A stretch of DNA of 64,000 nucleotides from Candidatus Gastranaerophilales bacterium (GCA_944326685.1 CALVEV010000037.1:147211-211210), one strand, 5' to 3'. Shown: positions 39,547-50,236, numbered from the stretch's first letter. The notes: generated by a model not told the origin, from the letters alone. Numbers and translations are program-made.

Positions 39547-42500
39547 ATGCCAAAAAAAACTATAACAGTTGATGGTAACTACGCTGCAGCGCACGTTGCT
39601 TATGCGCTAAGTGAAGTATCAGCAATTTACCCAATCACTCCTTCATCAACAATGGGTGAATGGATTGATGAATGGGCTTCTCAAGGTAAGAAAAATATCT
39701 GGGGAAAAGAAGTAAAAGTTGCAGAAATGCAATCTGAAGCAGGTGCTGCAGGTGCAGTTCACGGTTCACTTGCTGCAGGTTCTTTAACTTCTACATACAC
39801 TGCATCTCAAGGTTTATTATTAATGATTCCTGTTATGCACAAAGCTGCTGGTGAAATGTTACCTCACGTTATTCACGTTTCAGCAAGAGCATTAGCTGCT
39901 CAATCTTTAGCAATTTTTGGTGACCATACAGACGTTATGGGATGCCGTAATACAGGTTATGCAATGTTAGCTGCAAACTCTGTTCAAGAAGAAATGGATT
40001 TAGCTTTAGTTGCTCACTTAGCAACATACAAAGCAAAAGTTCCTTTCCTTCAATTCTTTGATGGTTTCAGAACATCTCACGAAGTTCACAAAATTGAAGA
40101 AATTTCTTACGAAGATATTGCTAAATTAGTTGAACCAAAATATATTGAAGAATTCAGACAAAGAGCTCTTCGTCCAGAAGCTCCTGTTTGTAAAGTTGGT
40201 GCTCAAAACACTGACGTATATTTCCAAGGACGTGAAACTGTTAATAAATACTATGAAGCAGTTCCTGATATCGTTCAAGAATATATGGATAAAGTTGCAG
40301 CTGTAACAGGCAGACAATATCATCCATTTGATTATGTTGGTGCTCCTGATGCTACTGATGTAATCGTTGCTATAGGTTCTGGTTGTGAAACTATTGAAGA
40401 AACAATCAACTACCTAAATGAAAAACGTGGTACTAAGTATGGTTTAGTTAAAGTTAGATTATACAGACCATTTGATGTTAAGAGATTTAATGAAGCATTA
40501 CCTTCATCTACTAAGAGAATCGTTGTTCTTGACAGAACAAAAGAACCTGGTTCAATTGGTGAACCATTATACTTAGATGTTGTTGCAGCTTTAGAAAACA
40601 AAGACATCAGAGTAATTGGCGGACGTTATGGTTTATCTTCAAAAGAATTTACACCATCTATGGTTCTTGCTATTTACAAACACTCAGAAAATAATGGTTT
40701 CCATGGATTTACAGTTGGTATTAACGATGATGTAACTAACAAATCATTAAAAATTGAAGAACACATCGTTACTGAACCAGAAGGAACTACAAACTGTATG
40801 TTCTGGGGATTGGGTTCTGATGGTACTGTTGGTGCTAACAAAAACTCAATCAAAATTATTGGTCAATATACAGACAAAGATGCTCAAGCATACTTTGCTT
40901 ATGACTCTAAAAAATCATTTGGTGTAACTGTTTCTCACTTAAGATTTGGAGATCAACATATTAAATCTACATATCTAATCACTGCACCAGATTTCGTATC
41001 TTGTTCAGCTCACGCTTATATCGGAAGATACGACTTGTTAAGAGGTATTAAAGAAGGCGGTACATTCTTATTAAATAGCCCTTATTCAAAAGAAGAAGCT
41101 TTCTCTCACTTAACAAGAGATATGCAAGAAACTATCATCAACAAGAAAATCAAATTCTACAATGTTGATGCTGAATCATTAATTAAACAACAACCTGGTC
41201 TTAGAGGTAAAGGTGCTAACACAGTTATGATGGTAGCATACTTCAAAGTTTCTGGAATCATTCCTTTTGAACAAGCTTTAGAAGGTATGAGAGAAATGAC
41301 TAAGAAAACCTTCAAGAAAAAAGGTGATGATGTTGTAAATATGAACTTAGCATTAATCGATGCAGCTGTTGATGCTTGTGAAGAAGTACCAGTTCCATCT
41401 TCTTTAGACGGTGTTGCTTGTGCTCCTGAAGTAAAATTAATTTCAGATGATGCAGACGATTTCGCTAAGAAAATTATTGAACCATCAATGAGACAAAAAG
41501 GTGATGATATCCCTGTTTCAGCAATGTCAGTAGATGGTGTTATCCCAACAGGTACTGCTTGCTTAGAAAAACGTGGTATTGCTCCTCGTGTTCCTCATTG
41601 GAATTCTGAAAATTGTATCCAATGTGGTATCTGTGCATCAGCTTGTCCTCACGCTGCAATCAGAACAAAATTAGCAGAAAAAGATAGCTTAAAAGATGCT
41701 CCAGCATCATTCAAAACAATTGATGCTAAACCAAACGCTAATGGTGAACAATTCAAAGTTCAAGTATATTGCGAAGATTGTACAGGTTGTGGTGTTTGTA
41801 TTGACCAATGTCCTGCAAACAAAAATCCTGAAAAACAAGCTCTTACTTGGTCAACTATTGAAGACGAAGTTGAAATTGGCGAATTAGTAAATGAAAAATA
41901 CTTTGATGAATTACCTGATAATGTAATGGGTAAAAACACAACTAAAACAATCAAAGGCGCTATGTTAAGAAAACCATTATTTGAATTCTCTGGCGCTTGT
42001 GCTGGTTGTGGTGAAACTCCTTACGTTAAATTAGTTTCTCAATTATTTGGTGAAAATGCTATCGTTGCTAACGCAACAGGTTGTTCATCAATCTACTCTG
42101 GTACATTCCCTACAATTCCTTATACAACAACTAAGGAAGGTAGAGGTCCAGCTTGGGCTAACTCATTATTCGAAGATAATGCTGAATTTGGTTTCGGTAT
42201 GAGATTAGCAGTGGATCAAAACAGAGATACATTAAAAACTTATGTTGAAAAAGTTGTAGCTAATGAAAAAACACCTGCAGACTTAAAAGAAGCATTAGAA
42301 GCAGCAATGGCTCATTTTGATAATTCAAAAACTGAAGAAGCTGTTGCAGCTCAAAACAAAGCTAAAGAAGTTTTAGCAAAATATGCTGACGTTGATTGTG
42401 CAGACTTAGCTAAGGTTAGAGAACTTCAAGACTACTTCACAGATAAATCAGTATGGATTATCGGTGGTGACGGTTGGGCTAACGATATCGGATACGGCGG

Positions 42501-43080
42501 TATCGACCACGTATTAGCTCAAGGTAAAAACGTTAACATCTTAGTTCTTGATACAGAAGTTTACTCTAACACTGGTGGTCAAGCTTCTAAATCAACTCCA
42601 ACTGCAGCAGTTGCTAAATTTGCTACTGGCGGTAAGAGAACATACAAGAAAAACATGGGCTTAATGAGTATGTCTTATGGTTATGTATATGTTGCATCAG
42701 TTGCTCTAGGTGCTGATAGAGGTCAAACTCTTAAAGCATTCCAAGAAGCTGAAGCATACGATGGACCATCTATCATATTCGCTTATGCTCCTTGTATCGC
42801 TCACGGTATCGATATGAGTAAAACACAAACTGAACAAAAACGTGCAGTTGAAGCAGGATACTTCCCATTATATAGATATAATCCTGCTAGCGAAACTCCA
42901 TTCACTTGGGATGCAAAAGATCCTAAAGGAAGTTATCAAGAGTTTATCAGATCTGAAGGTCGTTACAAATCATTATTGAAAACTAACCCTGAAGCTGCTG
43001 AAGCTCTTTATAACCAAGCAGAAGAAGATGCTGCTAAGAGAATGGCTGTTTACAAGTCAGTTGGTGAATTAATGAAATAA
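39547..43080 (+). CDS. nifJ: Pyruvate:ferredoxin (flavodoxin) oxidoreductase
   Basis: This 1177-residue single-chain enzyme converts pyruvate and CoA to acetyl-CoA and CO2, reducing ferredoxin. It has the N-terminal pyrimidine domain (YPITPSSTMGEW), ferredoxin-type cluster sites CIQCGICASACP (near 690) and CEDCTGCGVCIDQCP (near 741), a third-cluster motif CAGCGETPY, and the TPP/Mg site GGDGWANDIGYGG (near 974). Full length. A perfect AAGGAGG precedes the start and codon use is notably uniform, as in highly expressed genes. It implies anaerobic fermentation. Confidence 0.98.
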   Translation: MPKKTITVDGNYAAAHVAYALSEVSAIYPITPSSTMGEWIDEWASQGKKNIWGKEVKVAEMQSEAGAAGAVHGSLAAGSLTSTYTASQGLLLMIPVMHKAAGEMLPHVIHVSARALAAQSLAIFGDHTDVMGCRNTGYAMLAANSVQEEMDLALVAHLATYKAKVPFLQFFDGFRTSHEVHKIEEISYEDIAKLVEPKYIEEFRQRALRPEAPVCKVGAQNTDVYFQGRETVNKYYEAVPDIVQEYMDKVAAVTGRQYHPFDYVGAPDATDVIVAIGSGCETIEETINYLNEKRGTKYGLVKVRLYRPFDVKRFNEALPSSTKRIVVLDRTKEPGSIGEPLYLDVVAALENKDIRVIGGRYGLSSKEFTPSMVLAIYKHSENNGFHGFTVGINDDVTNKSLKIEEHIVTEPEGTTNCMFWGLGSDGTVGANKNSIKIIGQYTDKDAQAYFAYDSKKSFGVTVSHLRFGDQHIKSTYLITAPDFVSCSAHAYIGRYDLLRGIKEGGTFLLNSPYSKEEAFSHLTRDMQETIINKKIKFYNVDAESLIKQQPGLRGKGANTVMMVAYFKVSGIIPFEQALEGMREMTKKTFKKKGDDVVNMNLALIDAAVDACEEVPVPSSLDGVACAPEVKLISDDADDFAKKIIEPSMRQKGDDIPVSAMSVDGVIPTGTACLEKRGIAPRVPHWNSENCIQCGICASACPHAAIRTKLAEKDSLKDAPASFKTIDAKPNANGEQFKVQVYCEDCTGCGVCIDQCPANKNPEKQALTWSTIEDEVEIGELVNEKYFDELPDNVMGKNTTKTIKGAMLRKPLFEFSGACAGCGETPYVKLVSQLFGENAIVANATGCSSIYSGTFPTIPYTTTKEGRGPAWANSLFEDNAEFGFGMRLAVDQNRDTLKTYVEKVVANEKTPADLKEALEAAMAHFDNSKTEEAVAAQNKAKEVLAKYADVDCADLAKVRELQDYFTDKSVWIIGGDGWANDIGYGGIDHVLAQGKNVNILVLDTEVYSNTGGQASKSTPTAAVAKFATGGKRTYKKNMGLMSMSYGYVYVASVALGADRGQTLKAFQEAEAYDGPSIIFAYAPCIAHGIDMSKTQTEQKRAVEAGYFPLYRYNPASETPFTWDAKDPKGSYQEFIRSEGRYKSLLKTNPEAAEALYNQAEEDAAKRMAVYKSVGELMK

Positions 43081-43103
43081 TTTATAAAATTCATTAATAA
43101 TAA

Positions 43104-43140
43104 AAATAACGAGTGGGAGTAAAATTTCCACTCGTTATTT
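43104..43140. terminator. Bidirectional terminator between nifJ and the JAMM-like gene
   Basis: AAATAACGAGTGG pairs with CCACTCGTTATTT around an 11-nt loop, with T-rich flanks on both strands. It ends both converging transcripts and overlaps the last two bases of the leftward gene. Confidence 0.9.
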
Positions 43141-43726
43141 ATTTTAAAAAAGTATAATTTGATACGTATCTTAAACCCATTAATGGTATATGAGTTCTTA
43201 AATTATAATCTAAATATGATTTATAAAAATCATTGTGTTCCATTCTTTCTACATCTGTTTCATTTTCCATTTTCTTAAAATATTTTAAATATTCAGGTGT
43301 TAGTTTTTGCTGTTTTGCAACAAGTGAGAATTCTCCTTTTGTATTAAATGCAATTACTTTATTAATCCCACTATTAATTAAAGTGTTGATATCTGTTATG
43401 CTTATAGGATAATTTTCTGGGTGTCCATGAACAATTGTAGTATTTTTTCTATCTATTTCTAAAATATTCAAATCTTCGATAAAGCAACCTTTATAATCTC
43501 CTAAATATTCTGCAATAATTTTATTTTTTTTTGTATCTAGAATTAGAGCATGTTCATATGGCGAAGGACTATTTAGTGCATCTATACAACGTTTCTTTGC
43601 ATAATTAAATAATTCTTTTGTTGAATTAAATTCTGTTTTAATAGGATTAATCCTATTATTAGGTTTAATAATAGGAGTTTTTTTTATTGATGTTTTAAAT
43701 AATTTAGGTAATATAATTGAAAACAT
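43139..43726 (-). CDS. Possible JAMM/MPN-like metallopeptidase-fold protein
   Basis: The 195-residue protein has a basic N-terminal 40 residues, then KRCIDALNSPSPYEHALILDTKKNK in blocks, and TIVHGHPENYPISITDINTL near residue 105. H-x-H-P-x5-S-x2-D matches the zinc site of the JAB-like domains found in phage head proteins and polymorphic toxins (HNHP...S..D, with the shorter spacing). The following INKVIAFNTKGEFSLV is also as in that group. An upstream Glu could complete the site. Function unknown; protease or deubiquitinase-like activity is only inferred. Confidence 0.55.
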   Translation of the reverse strand: MFSIILPKLFKTSIKKTPIIKPNNRINPIKTEFNSTKELFNYAKKRCIDALNSPSPYEHALILDTKKNKIIAEYLGDYKGCFIEDLNILEIDRKNTTIVHGHPENYPISITDINTLINSGINKVIAFNTKGEFSLVAKQQKLTPEYLKYFKKMENETDVERMEHNDFYKSYLDYNLRTHIPLMGLRYVSNYTFLK

Positions 43727-43760
43727 TATAATTATTTAATGTTTGTAAATAAAAAAATTG

Positions 43761-44363
43761 CTATTTAAACCACTCAATCATTGGTTTAATTTCTCCAAAT
43801 TTTAAGCCAATAGAATCAATAAATGAATTATTGGTCATAAAATGCAAGCCTACATTATGTGCAAGAGGTTCTTGTTTGATTCCTGAATTTTCAAATTTCT
43901 CAACAGAAATAGTTTTATTTTCAAAATCGTATACATTTGAATAATTTAACCCTTTATCAACACAAGCAGGAACTAAAAGTTTATTTTCTTTACTAAAAAA
44001 TGCTAAACCATGAGTGCGACAAATTAAACCTCTAAACTTGTATAAAGAACATTTTTTATTTATTAAAAATGGACATTTATGCATAAATTTTTCATTTTCA
44101 TTATGTTCTTTTTTAGCATTTTTTACTTCAAACATATTTTTTTCGACTTGATTGAAAGTATCCTTGTCTAAAAATCTGGTTCCTAACATTAAGTATGCAA
44201 ATTCAATTTCAGTAAAAGGATATTCTCCTTTTTCGCAACAATGAGAGCAACCTTCTTTACAAAAAATATAAGGAGATTGTTCTTCAAAAAAAGCTCCTAG
44301 TTTTTTTTCTAAATATGCTAAATATAATTCATATTTTTTTATATCTTCGTATGATACTACCAT
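43761..44363 (-). CDS. YkgJ-family cysteine-cluster protein
   Basis: The 200-residue product contains FCKEGCSHCCEKGEYPFTE and HKCPFLINKKCSLYKFRGLICRTHG, the CxxCxxCC...CP...C...R...CR pattern of YkgJ/UPF0153 proteins, which bind a zinc or Fe-S centre. Role unknown. Length is usual. It is leftward and adjacent to the JAMM-like gene, separated by 34 bp, so they may be co-transcribed. It diverges from the rhamnose operon. Confidence 0.88.
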   Translation of the reverse strand: MVVSYEDIKKYELYLAYLEKKLGAFFEEQSPYIFCKEGCSHCCEKGEYPFTEIEFAYLMLGTRFLDKDTFNQVEKNMFEVKNAKKEHNENEKFMHKCPFLINKKCSLYKFRGLICRTHGLAFFSKENKLLVPACVDKGLNYSNVYDFENKTISVEKFENSGIKQEPLAHNVGLHFMTNNSFIDSIGLKFGEIKPMIEWFK

Positions 44364-44464
44364 AAAAAGTATTATATCAATAAATATGTAAAGAATAAAT
44401 ATACAAAGTAAAAATTTAGATTGATTGATGATATAATAAATTATATTAAAAAGGGTATAATTGT

Positions 44465-45010
44465 ATGAGTTTTGAGTTTATTAAACAAGATATTGAGGAT
44501 GTTATTTTAGTTAAACCCAAAGTATATGGTGATAATCGAGGATTTTTTATGGAATCATATAAAAAATCTGAATTTTTTGAAAATGGTATAAAGGTTGAAT
44601 TTAATCAAGATAATCACTCTAAATCAACGGCTCATGTTTTAAGAGGATTACATTTTCAAAAATCACCATATGGGCAAGCAAAATTAGTTAGGTGCTCAAA
44701 AGGGTGTATATATGATGTAGCCGTTGATATTCGTCCGGAATCAAAAACTTTTGGAGAATATGTAAAAGTTGAACTTTCTGAAGATAATAAAAATATGTTA
44801 TTTATTCCGGAAGGTTTTGCTCACGGTTTTGTTGTTTTATCAGATGAGGCAGAGCTTTTATATAAAGCAAGTGGTGAATATGCACCTCAAGCAGATTGTG
44901 GAATAATTTGGAATGACAAAGATATAAATATTGATTGGGGTATTGATTTTGAACCTATTTTAAGCGAAAAAGACACTAAACAAAAAACATTGAAAGAATT
45001 ATTTAATTAA
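44465..45010 (+). CDS. rfbC: dTDP-4-dehydrorhamnose 3,5-epimerase
   Basis: The 181-residue cupin enzyme has FNQDNHSKSTAHVLRGLHFQ with the active-site His, LVRCSKGCIYDVAVDIR, and FIPEGFAHGF. It epimerises dTDP-4-keto-6-deoxyglucose, the third step of dTDP-L-rhamnose synthesis. First of a tight rfbC-rfbB-rfbA operon for cell-surface polysaccharide. rfbD is not in the window. Confidence 0.96.
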   Translation: MSFEFIKQDIEDVILVKPKVYGDNRGFFMESYKKSEFFENGIKVEFNQDNHSKSTAHVLRGLHFQKSPYGQAKLVRCSKGCIYDVAVDIRPESKTFGEYVKVELSEDNKNMLFIPEGFAHGFVVLSDEAELLYKASGEYAPQADCGIIWNDKDINIDWGIDFEPILSEKDTKQKTLKELFN

Positions 45011-45026
45011 ATATAAAGGGGTTTGT

Positions 45027-46007
45027 ATGAAAATATTAGTAACAGGTGGTGCAGGTTTTATTGGTAGTTGTTTTGTTCGACATATGCTAAATAAACATGA
45101 AGATTATCAAATTATTAATCTTGATGCTCTCACATATGCAGGAAATATTGAGAATTTAAAAGATGTTGAAAACAATCCTAACTATAAATTTGTACATGGA
45201 AATATATGTGATAAGAAATTAGTTAGAGAATTAATTTCTGAATGTGATTGTGTTGTTAATTTTGCGGCAGAATCTCATGTTGACCGTTCAATTACTAATC
45301 CTGAAATATTTATTGAAACAAATGTTCAAGGAACTTTAAATTTATTACAAGCATCTAAAGAACTTGGCATTGATAGATATTTGCAAGTTTCAACAGATGA
45401 AGTATATGGTACACTTGGAAAAACTGGATATTTCTATGAAACAACACCTTTAGCTCCAAATAGTCCATATTCAGCTTCAAAAGCAAGTGCTGATATGTTA
45501 ACAAGAGCTTATTATGAGACATACAAACTACCTGTTCTTAATACAAGATGTTCAAATAACTATGGTCCATATCAGTATCCAGAAAAACTAATTCCATTCT
45601 TCATTTCACAACTCCTAAAAGGAGAAAAAGTTCCTGTATATGGAGATGGTTTGAATGTAAGAGATTGGTTATATGTTTATGACCATTGTGAAGCTATTGA
45701 TGTTGTTCTTCATAAAGGAAAGATTGGAGAAGTTTATAATATTGGTGGTCATAATGAAAAAACTAATATGGAAATTACTCATTTGATTTTGGATGCAATG
45801 GGTAAAGATGAATCATCTATAAAATATGTTGAAGATAGATTAGGTCATGATAGAAGATATGCCATTTCTAACGATAAAATAACTTCTGAATTAGGCTGGA
45901 AACCATCTTTAACATTTGAAGAAGGTATTAAAATTACAATAGATTGGTATTTAAATAATCAAGATTGGATAAAATCAATTGAAGCTAAGAAAGTGAGTTT
46001 AGTATAA
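45027..46007 (+). CDS. rfbB: dTDP-glucose 4,6-dehydratase
   Basis: The 326-residue short-chain dehydrogenase has NAD-binding [26 protein letters not shown], active-site [11 protein letters not shown], and [11 protein letters not shown] with the YxxxK pair, and [14 protein letters not shown]. It removes water from dTDP-glucose. The RNNYGP-like and DRLGHDRRY motifs confirm RfbB over other epimerases. AAAGGGG precedes the start. Confidence 0.97.
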   Translation: MKILVTGGAGFIGSCFVRHMLNKHEDYQIINLDALTYAGNIENLKDVENNPNYKFVHGNICDKKLVRELISECDCVVNFAAESHVDRSITNPEIFIETNVQGTLNLLQASKELGIDRYLQVSTDEVYGTLGKTGYFYETTPLAPNSPYSASKASADMLTRAYYETYKLPVLNTRCSNNYGPYQYPEKLIPFFISQLLKGEKVPVYGDGLNVRDWLYVYDHCEAIDVVLHKGKIGEVYNIGGHNEKTNMEITHLILDAMGKDESSIKYVEDRLGHDRRYAISNDKITSELGWKPSLTFEEGIKITIDWYLNNQDWIKSIEAKKVSLV

Positions 46008-46879
46008 TGAAGGGAATTATTCTTGCAGGTGGAGCTGGTACTAGGCTCTATCCTAGTACAATGGTTGTTTCAAAACAATTATTACCTGTTTATGATAAGC
46101 CGATGATATATCATCCAATATCTGTTTTAATGCTTGCAGGAATAAAAGATATTTTAATTATTTCAACACCTCAAGATTTACCAAATTTTAAAAAATTATT
46201 AAAGGATGGTTCACAATTTGGGCTTAATTTTCAATATAAAGAACAACCAAGTCCTGATGGTTTAGCACAAGCATTTGTGTTAGGTGAAGAATTTATTGGT
46301 GATGATTGTGCAGCTCTTGTTTTAGGGGATAATATTTTTTACGGACAAGGCTTTTCTGGGATGCTTCAATCAACAATTAAAAAAATCGAAAAAGAAGGTG
46401 GTGCTGCGGTATTTGGATATCAAGTAAAAGATCCTCAAAGGTTTGGTGTTGTTGAATTTGATGATAATAACAAAGCTATATCAATAGAAGAAAAACCGCA
46501 AAACCCAAAATCAGATTATGCTGTAACAGGTTTATATTTTTATGACAATAAAGTTGTTGAATATGCTAAAAAATTAAAACCTTCAGCAAGAGGTGAGTAT
46601 GAAATTACGGATCTTAATAAAATTTACTTAGAACAAAATAAATTATTAGTAAATAAATTAGGTCGTGGTTTTGCTTGGCTGGATACAGGTACTCATCATT
46701 CATTGTTACAAGCAAGTTTATATATTCAAACAATTGAAGAAAATCAAGGTATTAAAATTGCTTGTTTAGAAGAAATTGCTTATAGAATGGGCTTTTTATC
46801 TAAAGAAGAAATTGTTAAAAATATTGAAAATATTAAAGGTAATGAGTATTACAATTATATAAGTAAATTGGTAAGATAA
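46007..46879 (+). CDS. rfbA: Glucose-1-phosphate thymidylyltransferase
   Basis: The 290-residue enzyme makes dTDP-glucose from glucose-1-phosphate and dTTP. It has [49 protein letters not shown] and [20 protein letters not shown], all RfbA signatures. The start overlaps the rfbB stop by one base. The pathway's first step is last in the operon. Confidence 0.97.
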   Translation: MKGIILAGGAGTRLYPSTMVVSKQLLPVYDKPMIYHPISVLMLAGIKDILIISTPQDLPNFKKLLKDGSQFGLNFQYKEQPSPDGLAQAFVLGEEFIGDDCAALVLGDNIFYGQGFSGMLQSTIKKIEKEGGAAVFGYQVKDPQRFGVVEFDDNNKAISIEEKPQNPKSDYAVTGLYFYDNKVVEYAKKLKPSARGEYEITDLNKIYLEQNKLLVNKLGRGFAWLDTGTHHSLLQASLYIQTIEENQGIKIACLEEIAYRMGFLSKEEIVKNIENIKGNEYYNYISKLVR

Positions 46880-46880
46880 T

Positions 46881-47555
46881 ATGGATAATAATATTTCATT
46901 TAAAGCAAATATACAGACTAATAAATTTAAAATTAAAGAAAATTTATTATTTGATAAATATTTTGACAAGCAAACAAAAGCTGATTTAAATAAAGTTATT
47001 AAACAAATAGATTCTTTGACTTCAATGAAACAAAAATCTTCTGTTGTTATTAACCCAAGACTCGATAATAATCAATTAAATCTTATAACAACAGTAAAAG
47101 ATAAGTCTGGAAAAATCAGTTCAGTTATTCAAGAACGTTCAGCAAGAAAAATTGCAACAGATGAAAATTTTGCAACTCGTTTTGTTTCAAACATTAAACA
47201 AGCAATCGTAAATACTGAAATAACAAGAAAAGAATTAAAACAAATAAAAAAACATATAAATAAATCAAAAACTTTAGAGAACGAAGATTTTATTGAGAAT
47301 TTACCTAATCATTTTATTGACTCATTAAAAAAAGGTAATAACCCCACAAAAAGAATTATTTCTGTATTAAAAGAGATAGAAAAAAATTATCCTAATGAAA
47401 AAAATATGCTTTCGATAAAAAATGAAAGAACAACACCAAAAACTGGAAAAAGTTCTAAAGTGTTATCTTATTTTATTGTCTCAAATAGCAAAGGCGAACA
47501 TAAGATTGCATTGCATTCATTGTTAAAGGATCCTGCTCAAAATTTATTTGCTTAA
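46881..47555 (+). CDS. Lineage-type protein with N-terminal SFKA motif
   Basis: The 224-residue protein begins NNISFKANIQTNKFKI and is Lys/Asn-rich and helical throughout, with no signal peptide or enzyme motif. The xFKA start is shared with other unrelated proteins in this window. It is translationally joined to rfbA (1 bp apart), but a sugar role is not implied by its sequence. It converges with a SulP gene, overlapping by 4 bp. Confidence 0.6.
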   Translation: MDNNISFKANIQTNKFKIKENLLFDKYFDKQTKADLNKVIKQIDSLTSMKQKSSVVINPRLDNNQLNLITTVKDKSGKISSVIQERSARKIATDENFATRFVSNIKQAIVNTEITRKELKQIKKHINKSKTLENEDFIENLPNHFIDSLKKGNNPTKRIISVLKEIEKNYPNEKNMLSIKNERTTPKTGKSSKVLSYFIVSNSKGEHKIALHSLLKDPAQNLFA

Positions 47556-49156
47556 GAATATTTTAATTTATTTTTTGCGTATGTAATTGCAGAATTTTCA
47601 TCATAAAAAATATTATCTTGTCCTATTTGATTCAAAATTGATAGTGAATCTAACTGTTGTACTACGTCTTTGTTAGAAACCAATATTACATGAATATGTT
47701 GTGATTTAAGTCTTACAATAATATCTTCTAAAGCAAAAACAGCAGAGATATCTAATAAGTCATCTCCATCGTAGTTTATAATTAAATACTCAGTTCCTAA
47801 TACGTCATCAAAATGTGATATTAATTGTGTTGCAGAACCAAAGAAAAATTGACCTTCAATATGCACAACTCTTATTTTATGTTTATAATCTCTTTCTAGA
47901 ATTCTTTCCATATTCATAATGTCAGCATCATAAACTTTTTTATGTATAGTTTTTGTTCTATCAGCAACTCGTTTGGCGTAAAGTAGAGCTGCTAGTGTTA
48001 TTCCTGCTCCTACTGCAAAAATTAAATTATAAAATACTGTTAAAAAGAATACTAAAAATAATATGTATAAGTCATCTTTAGGTGCGTATTTTAGTACCTT
48101 AATAAATTTCATATCAAGAATATCGTATCCAATTTTTATCAAAATTGCAGCTAAAACCGCCAATGGAATTTGAGCAACAAATCCTGAACATTTGTATAAT
48201 AATACAATCAATATTAAAGGATTAATTAAAGTAGTAATTTTAGTGGTAGAACCGGCATTTAATGCTGCAACTGTTCTCATTGTAGCTGCAGAACCTCCAA
48301 GAGATGCCGTTAAAGAACAAAACATATTCCCAATGCCAATTGCAGATAAAATATTCTTTGGGTTACTTTTTGTTTTCATAATAGAATCCGAAACAAGCCC
48401 TGTAAGCAAAGATTCTGCTGAGAATACAACAGCCAAAGTTAATGCATATGGAATATAATCAATTATATGATTTACATCAAAATATGGCATAACTAATTTA
48501 GGAAAAGCAACAGAAACTTCAGATATTCTATCTAGATTTAATCCCATTTTTATAGATAAAAATGTACAAATAACTAATGCTAATATTTGAGATGGAATAA
48601 TTTTATTAATCTTTTTAGGTATTCCAAACACTAATAATAATGTTAAACCTCCAATTAATAAAGCATCAATATTTGAAGAACTAAACGAATTATGAATATT
48701 AATGATAGTATCAAATGTAGAAGATAAAGATTTATGTCCCATTAAAGGATTAAGCTGTAATATAATAATAATTACACCAACACCATTCATAAAGCCTGAT
48801 ATAACTGGATATGGAACATATTTAACAATATTAGCAATATTAGTTAAAGATGCAATAACTTGAAATAAACCAGCCATCAACATTATTGTAACAGCCGCCT
48901 TAATATCAAACCCAATAGCGGTCATCATAGCCGCAATAACAATAGCTACAGGCCCAGTTGTTCCTGAAACTATAGGAATTTTAGGTCCAAAAATTCCTGC
49001 AATAAAACATAGAATTATAGCACCCCATAATCCTGCACTAGCTCCAAAGCCTGTTGCAACTCCAAATGCTAAAGCCTGTGGTAATGTTATAATGGCAGAA
49101 TTTATTCCGCCAAATAAATCACCAATTATAATGTTTAATTTAGCTTTCAAATCCAT
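47552..49156 (-). CDS. SulP-family anion transporter with STAS domain
   Basis: The 534-residue product has 10-12 membrane segments with GGINSAIITLPQALAFGVATG, the SulP entry helix, and GTTGPVAIVIAAMM. The last 100 residues form a STAS domain (VHIEGQFFFGSATQLISHF, YDGDDLLDISAVFALEDII). It probably carries sulfate, bicarbonate or another anion across the inner membrane. Full length; substrate cannot be told. Confidence 0.92.
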   Translation of the reverse strand: MDLKAKLNIIIGDLFGGINSAIITLPQALAFGVATGFGASAGLWGAIILCFIAGIFGPKIPIVSGTTGPVAIVIAAMMTAIGFDIKAAVTIMLMAGLFQVIASLTNIANIVKYVPYPVISGFMNGVGVIIIILQLNPLMGHKSLSSTFDTIINIHNSFSSSNIDALLIGGLTLLLVFGIPKKINKIIPSQILALVICTFLSIKMGLNLDRISEVSVAFPKLVMPYFDVNHIIDYIPYALTLAVVFSAESLLTGLVSDSIMKTKSNPKNILSAIGIGNMFCSLTASLGGSAATMRTVAALNAGSTTKITTLINPLILIVLLYKCSGFVAQIPLAVLAAILIKIGYDILDMKFIKVLKYAPKDDLYILFLVFFLTVFYNLIFAVGAGITLAALLYAKRVADRTKTIHKKVYDADIMNMERILERDYKHKIRVVHIEGQFFFGSATQLISHFDDVLGTEYLIINYDGDDLLDISAVFALEDIIVRLKSQHIHVILVSNKDVVQQLDSLSILNQIGQDNIFYDENSAITYAKNKLKYS

Positions 49157-49192
49157 AAAAAAATATTAACATAAAAATATGCTATAATGCTT

Positions 49193-50236
49193 TTAACTTT
49201 CAAGTGAATAGTTTGATAAATCTAAATTAATTGATCCTTTTGATTCTTTATATAATGATTTTTGGAGTTTAAATGGATAATCTTCATAACCTTTTAATTT
49301 GCCATCATTAATATTATCAATAATTTGTTCTACATGAGTTTGCATATATTTAGGGATATCAGGGTATTTTTGAATAAATTTAGTTAATGGCATATTTCCT
49401 CTTTCAGAATTTCTGCCTGCTGAGGTTAAAATAAAATTCCCTAAAGCATTAGCACCACCTAAAGAATCAGGATGAATATGTTCTGCTGTTTGAATGGACG
49501 GTCTTAGTAATCTTTTTGCAATTTCTTCGTGACTCCTTGGTTTTGAAGTATCAGTATATTTTACAATAAATGCATTTTTACTTGTTCCTGATGTTGGTAA
49601 ATATTCAACTTGTTCTTTAAGCTTTTCAAATAGTTTTTGTTCTTTTTTTGTTGGAATGATTTCATCTAATGATGTAATTAAGGTTTTTCTTTTAAATGGT
49701 TTCATCGGGTTATCTGTTAAGATAACATCTCTGCATTTAGTTGTTTTATGTCTCACTGCTAATGCTAAATCCGGAGATGCATTTCTTGACATATCATCAA
49801 CCTTATCTAAGATATCAAATTCTTCTAACATCAATTTTTTATGCGCTTCTGGACGCAGACCATTTAAACAGTCTACAAAGTTTCCATTCGGATTCTGCTT
49901 TGAATATGCTTTAAAAATGTCAAACATATCTTTTTCAACAGGAAGCATATTTTTGGTATATCGAGAAAGAACTTTTATAGCAGATTGTGCGTCTTTGCAT
50001 TTATCTAGAGTTTTTTCTGCCATTGATAATTCATCTGATGATAGCATTGTTATTCCACTATATGGATCAATCATATTCCTTAGTTTTTTTAATGGTGCGC
50101 TTTGAGATGTCGCAGAACCAAAATTTATCTGCGAACTTTTTACAAATGTATCCTGTTTCAATTTAGGGGTTATTGGTTGACTTACACTCCTATTATTTAT
50201 AGGAGTAAGATTCTTAACAGGAAATCCTAACATCAT
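49193..50236 (-). CDS. HNH-like protein with lineage-type N-terminus
   Basis: The 347-residue protein has an N-terminal polar region including SQINFGSA, a helical middle, and near the C-terminus TAEHIHPDSLGGANALGNFIL followed by SAGRNSERGNMPLTKF, an HNH-nuclease-like beta-beta-alpha motif (EHxxP...N...S...N..RG). Other candidate zinc ligands (KCRD) are present earlier. It may cut DNA or RNA or be a secreted toxin-like protein; unproven. Start ATG 50236 is uncertain, with GTG 50257 an alternative. Confidence 0.6.
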   Translation of the reverse strand: MMLGFPVKNLTPINNRSVSQPITPKLKQDTFVKSSQINFGSATSQSAPLKKLRNMIDPYSGITMLSSDELSMAEKTLDKCKDAQSAIKVLSRYTKNMLPVEKDMFDIFKAYSKQNPNGNFVDCLNGLRPEAHKKLMLEEFDILDKVDDMSRNASPDLALAVRHKTTKCRDVILTDNPMKPFKRKTLITSLDEIIPTKKEQKLFEKLKEQVEYLPTSGTSKNAFIVKYTDTSKPRSHEEIAKRLLRPSIQTAEHIHPDSLGGANALGNFILTSAGRNSERGNMPLTKFIQKYPDIPKYMQTHVEQIIDNINDGKLKGYEDYPFKLQKSLYKESKGSINLDLSNYSLES

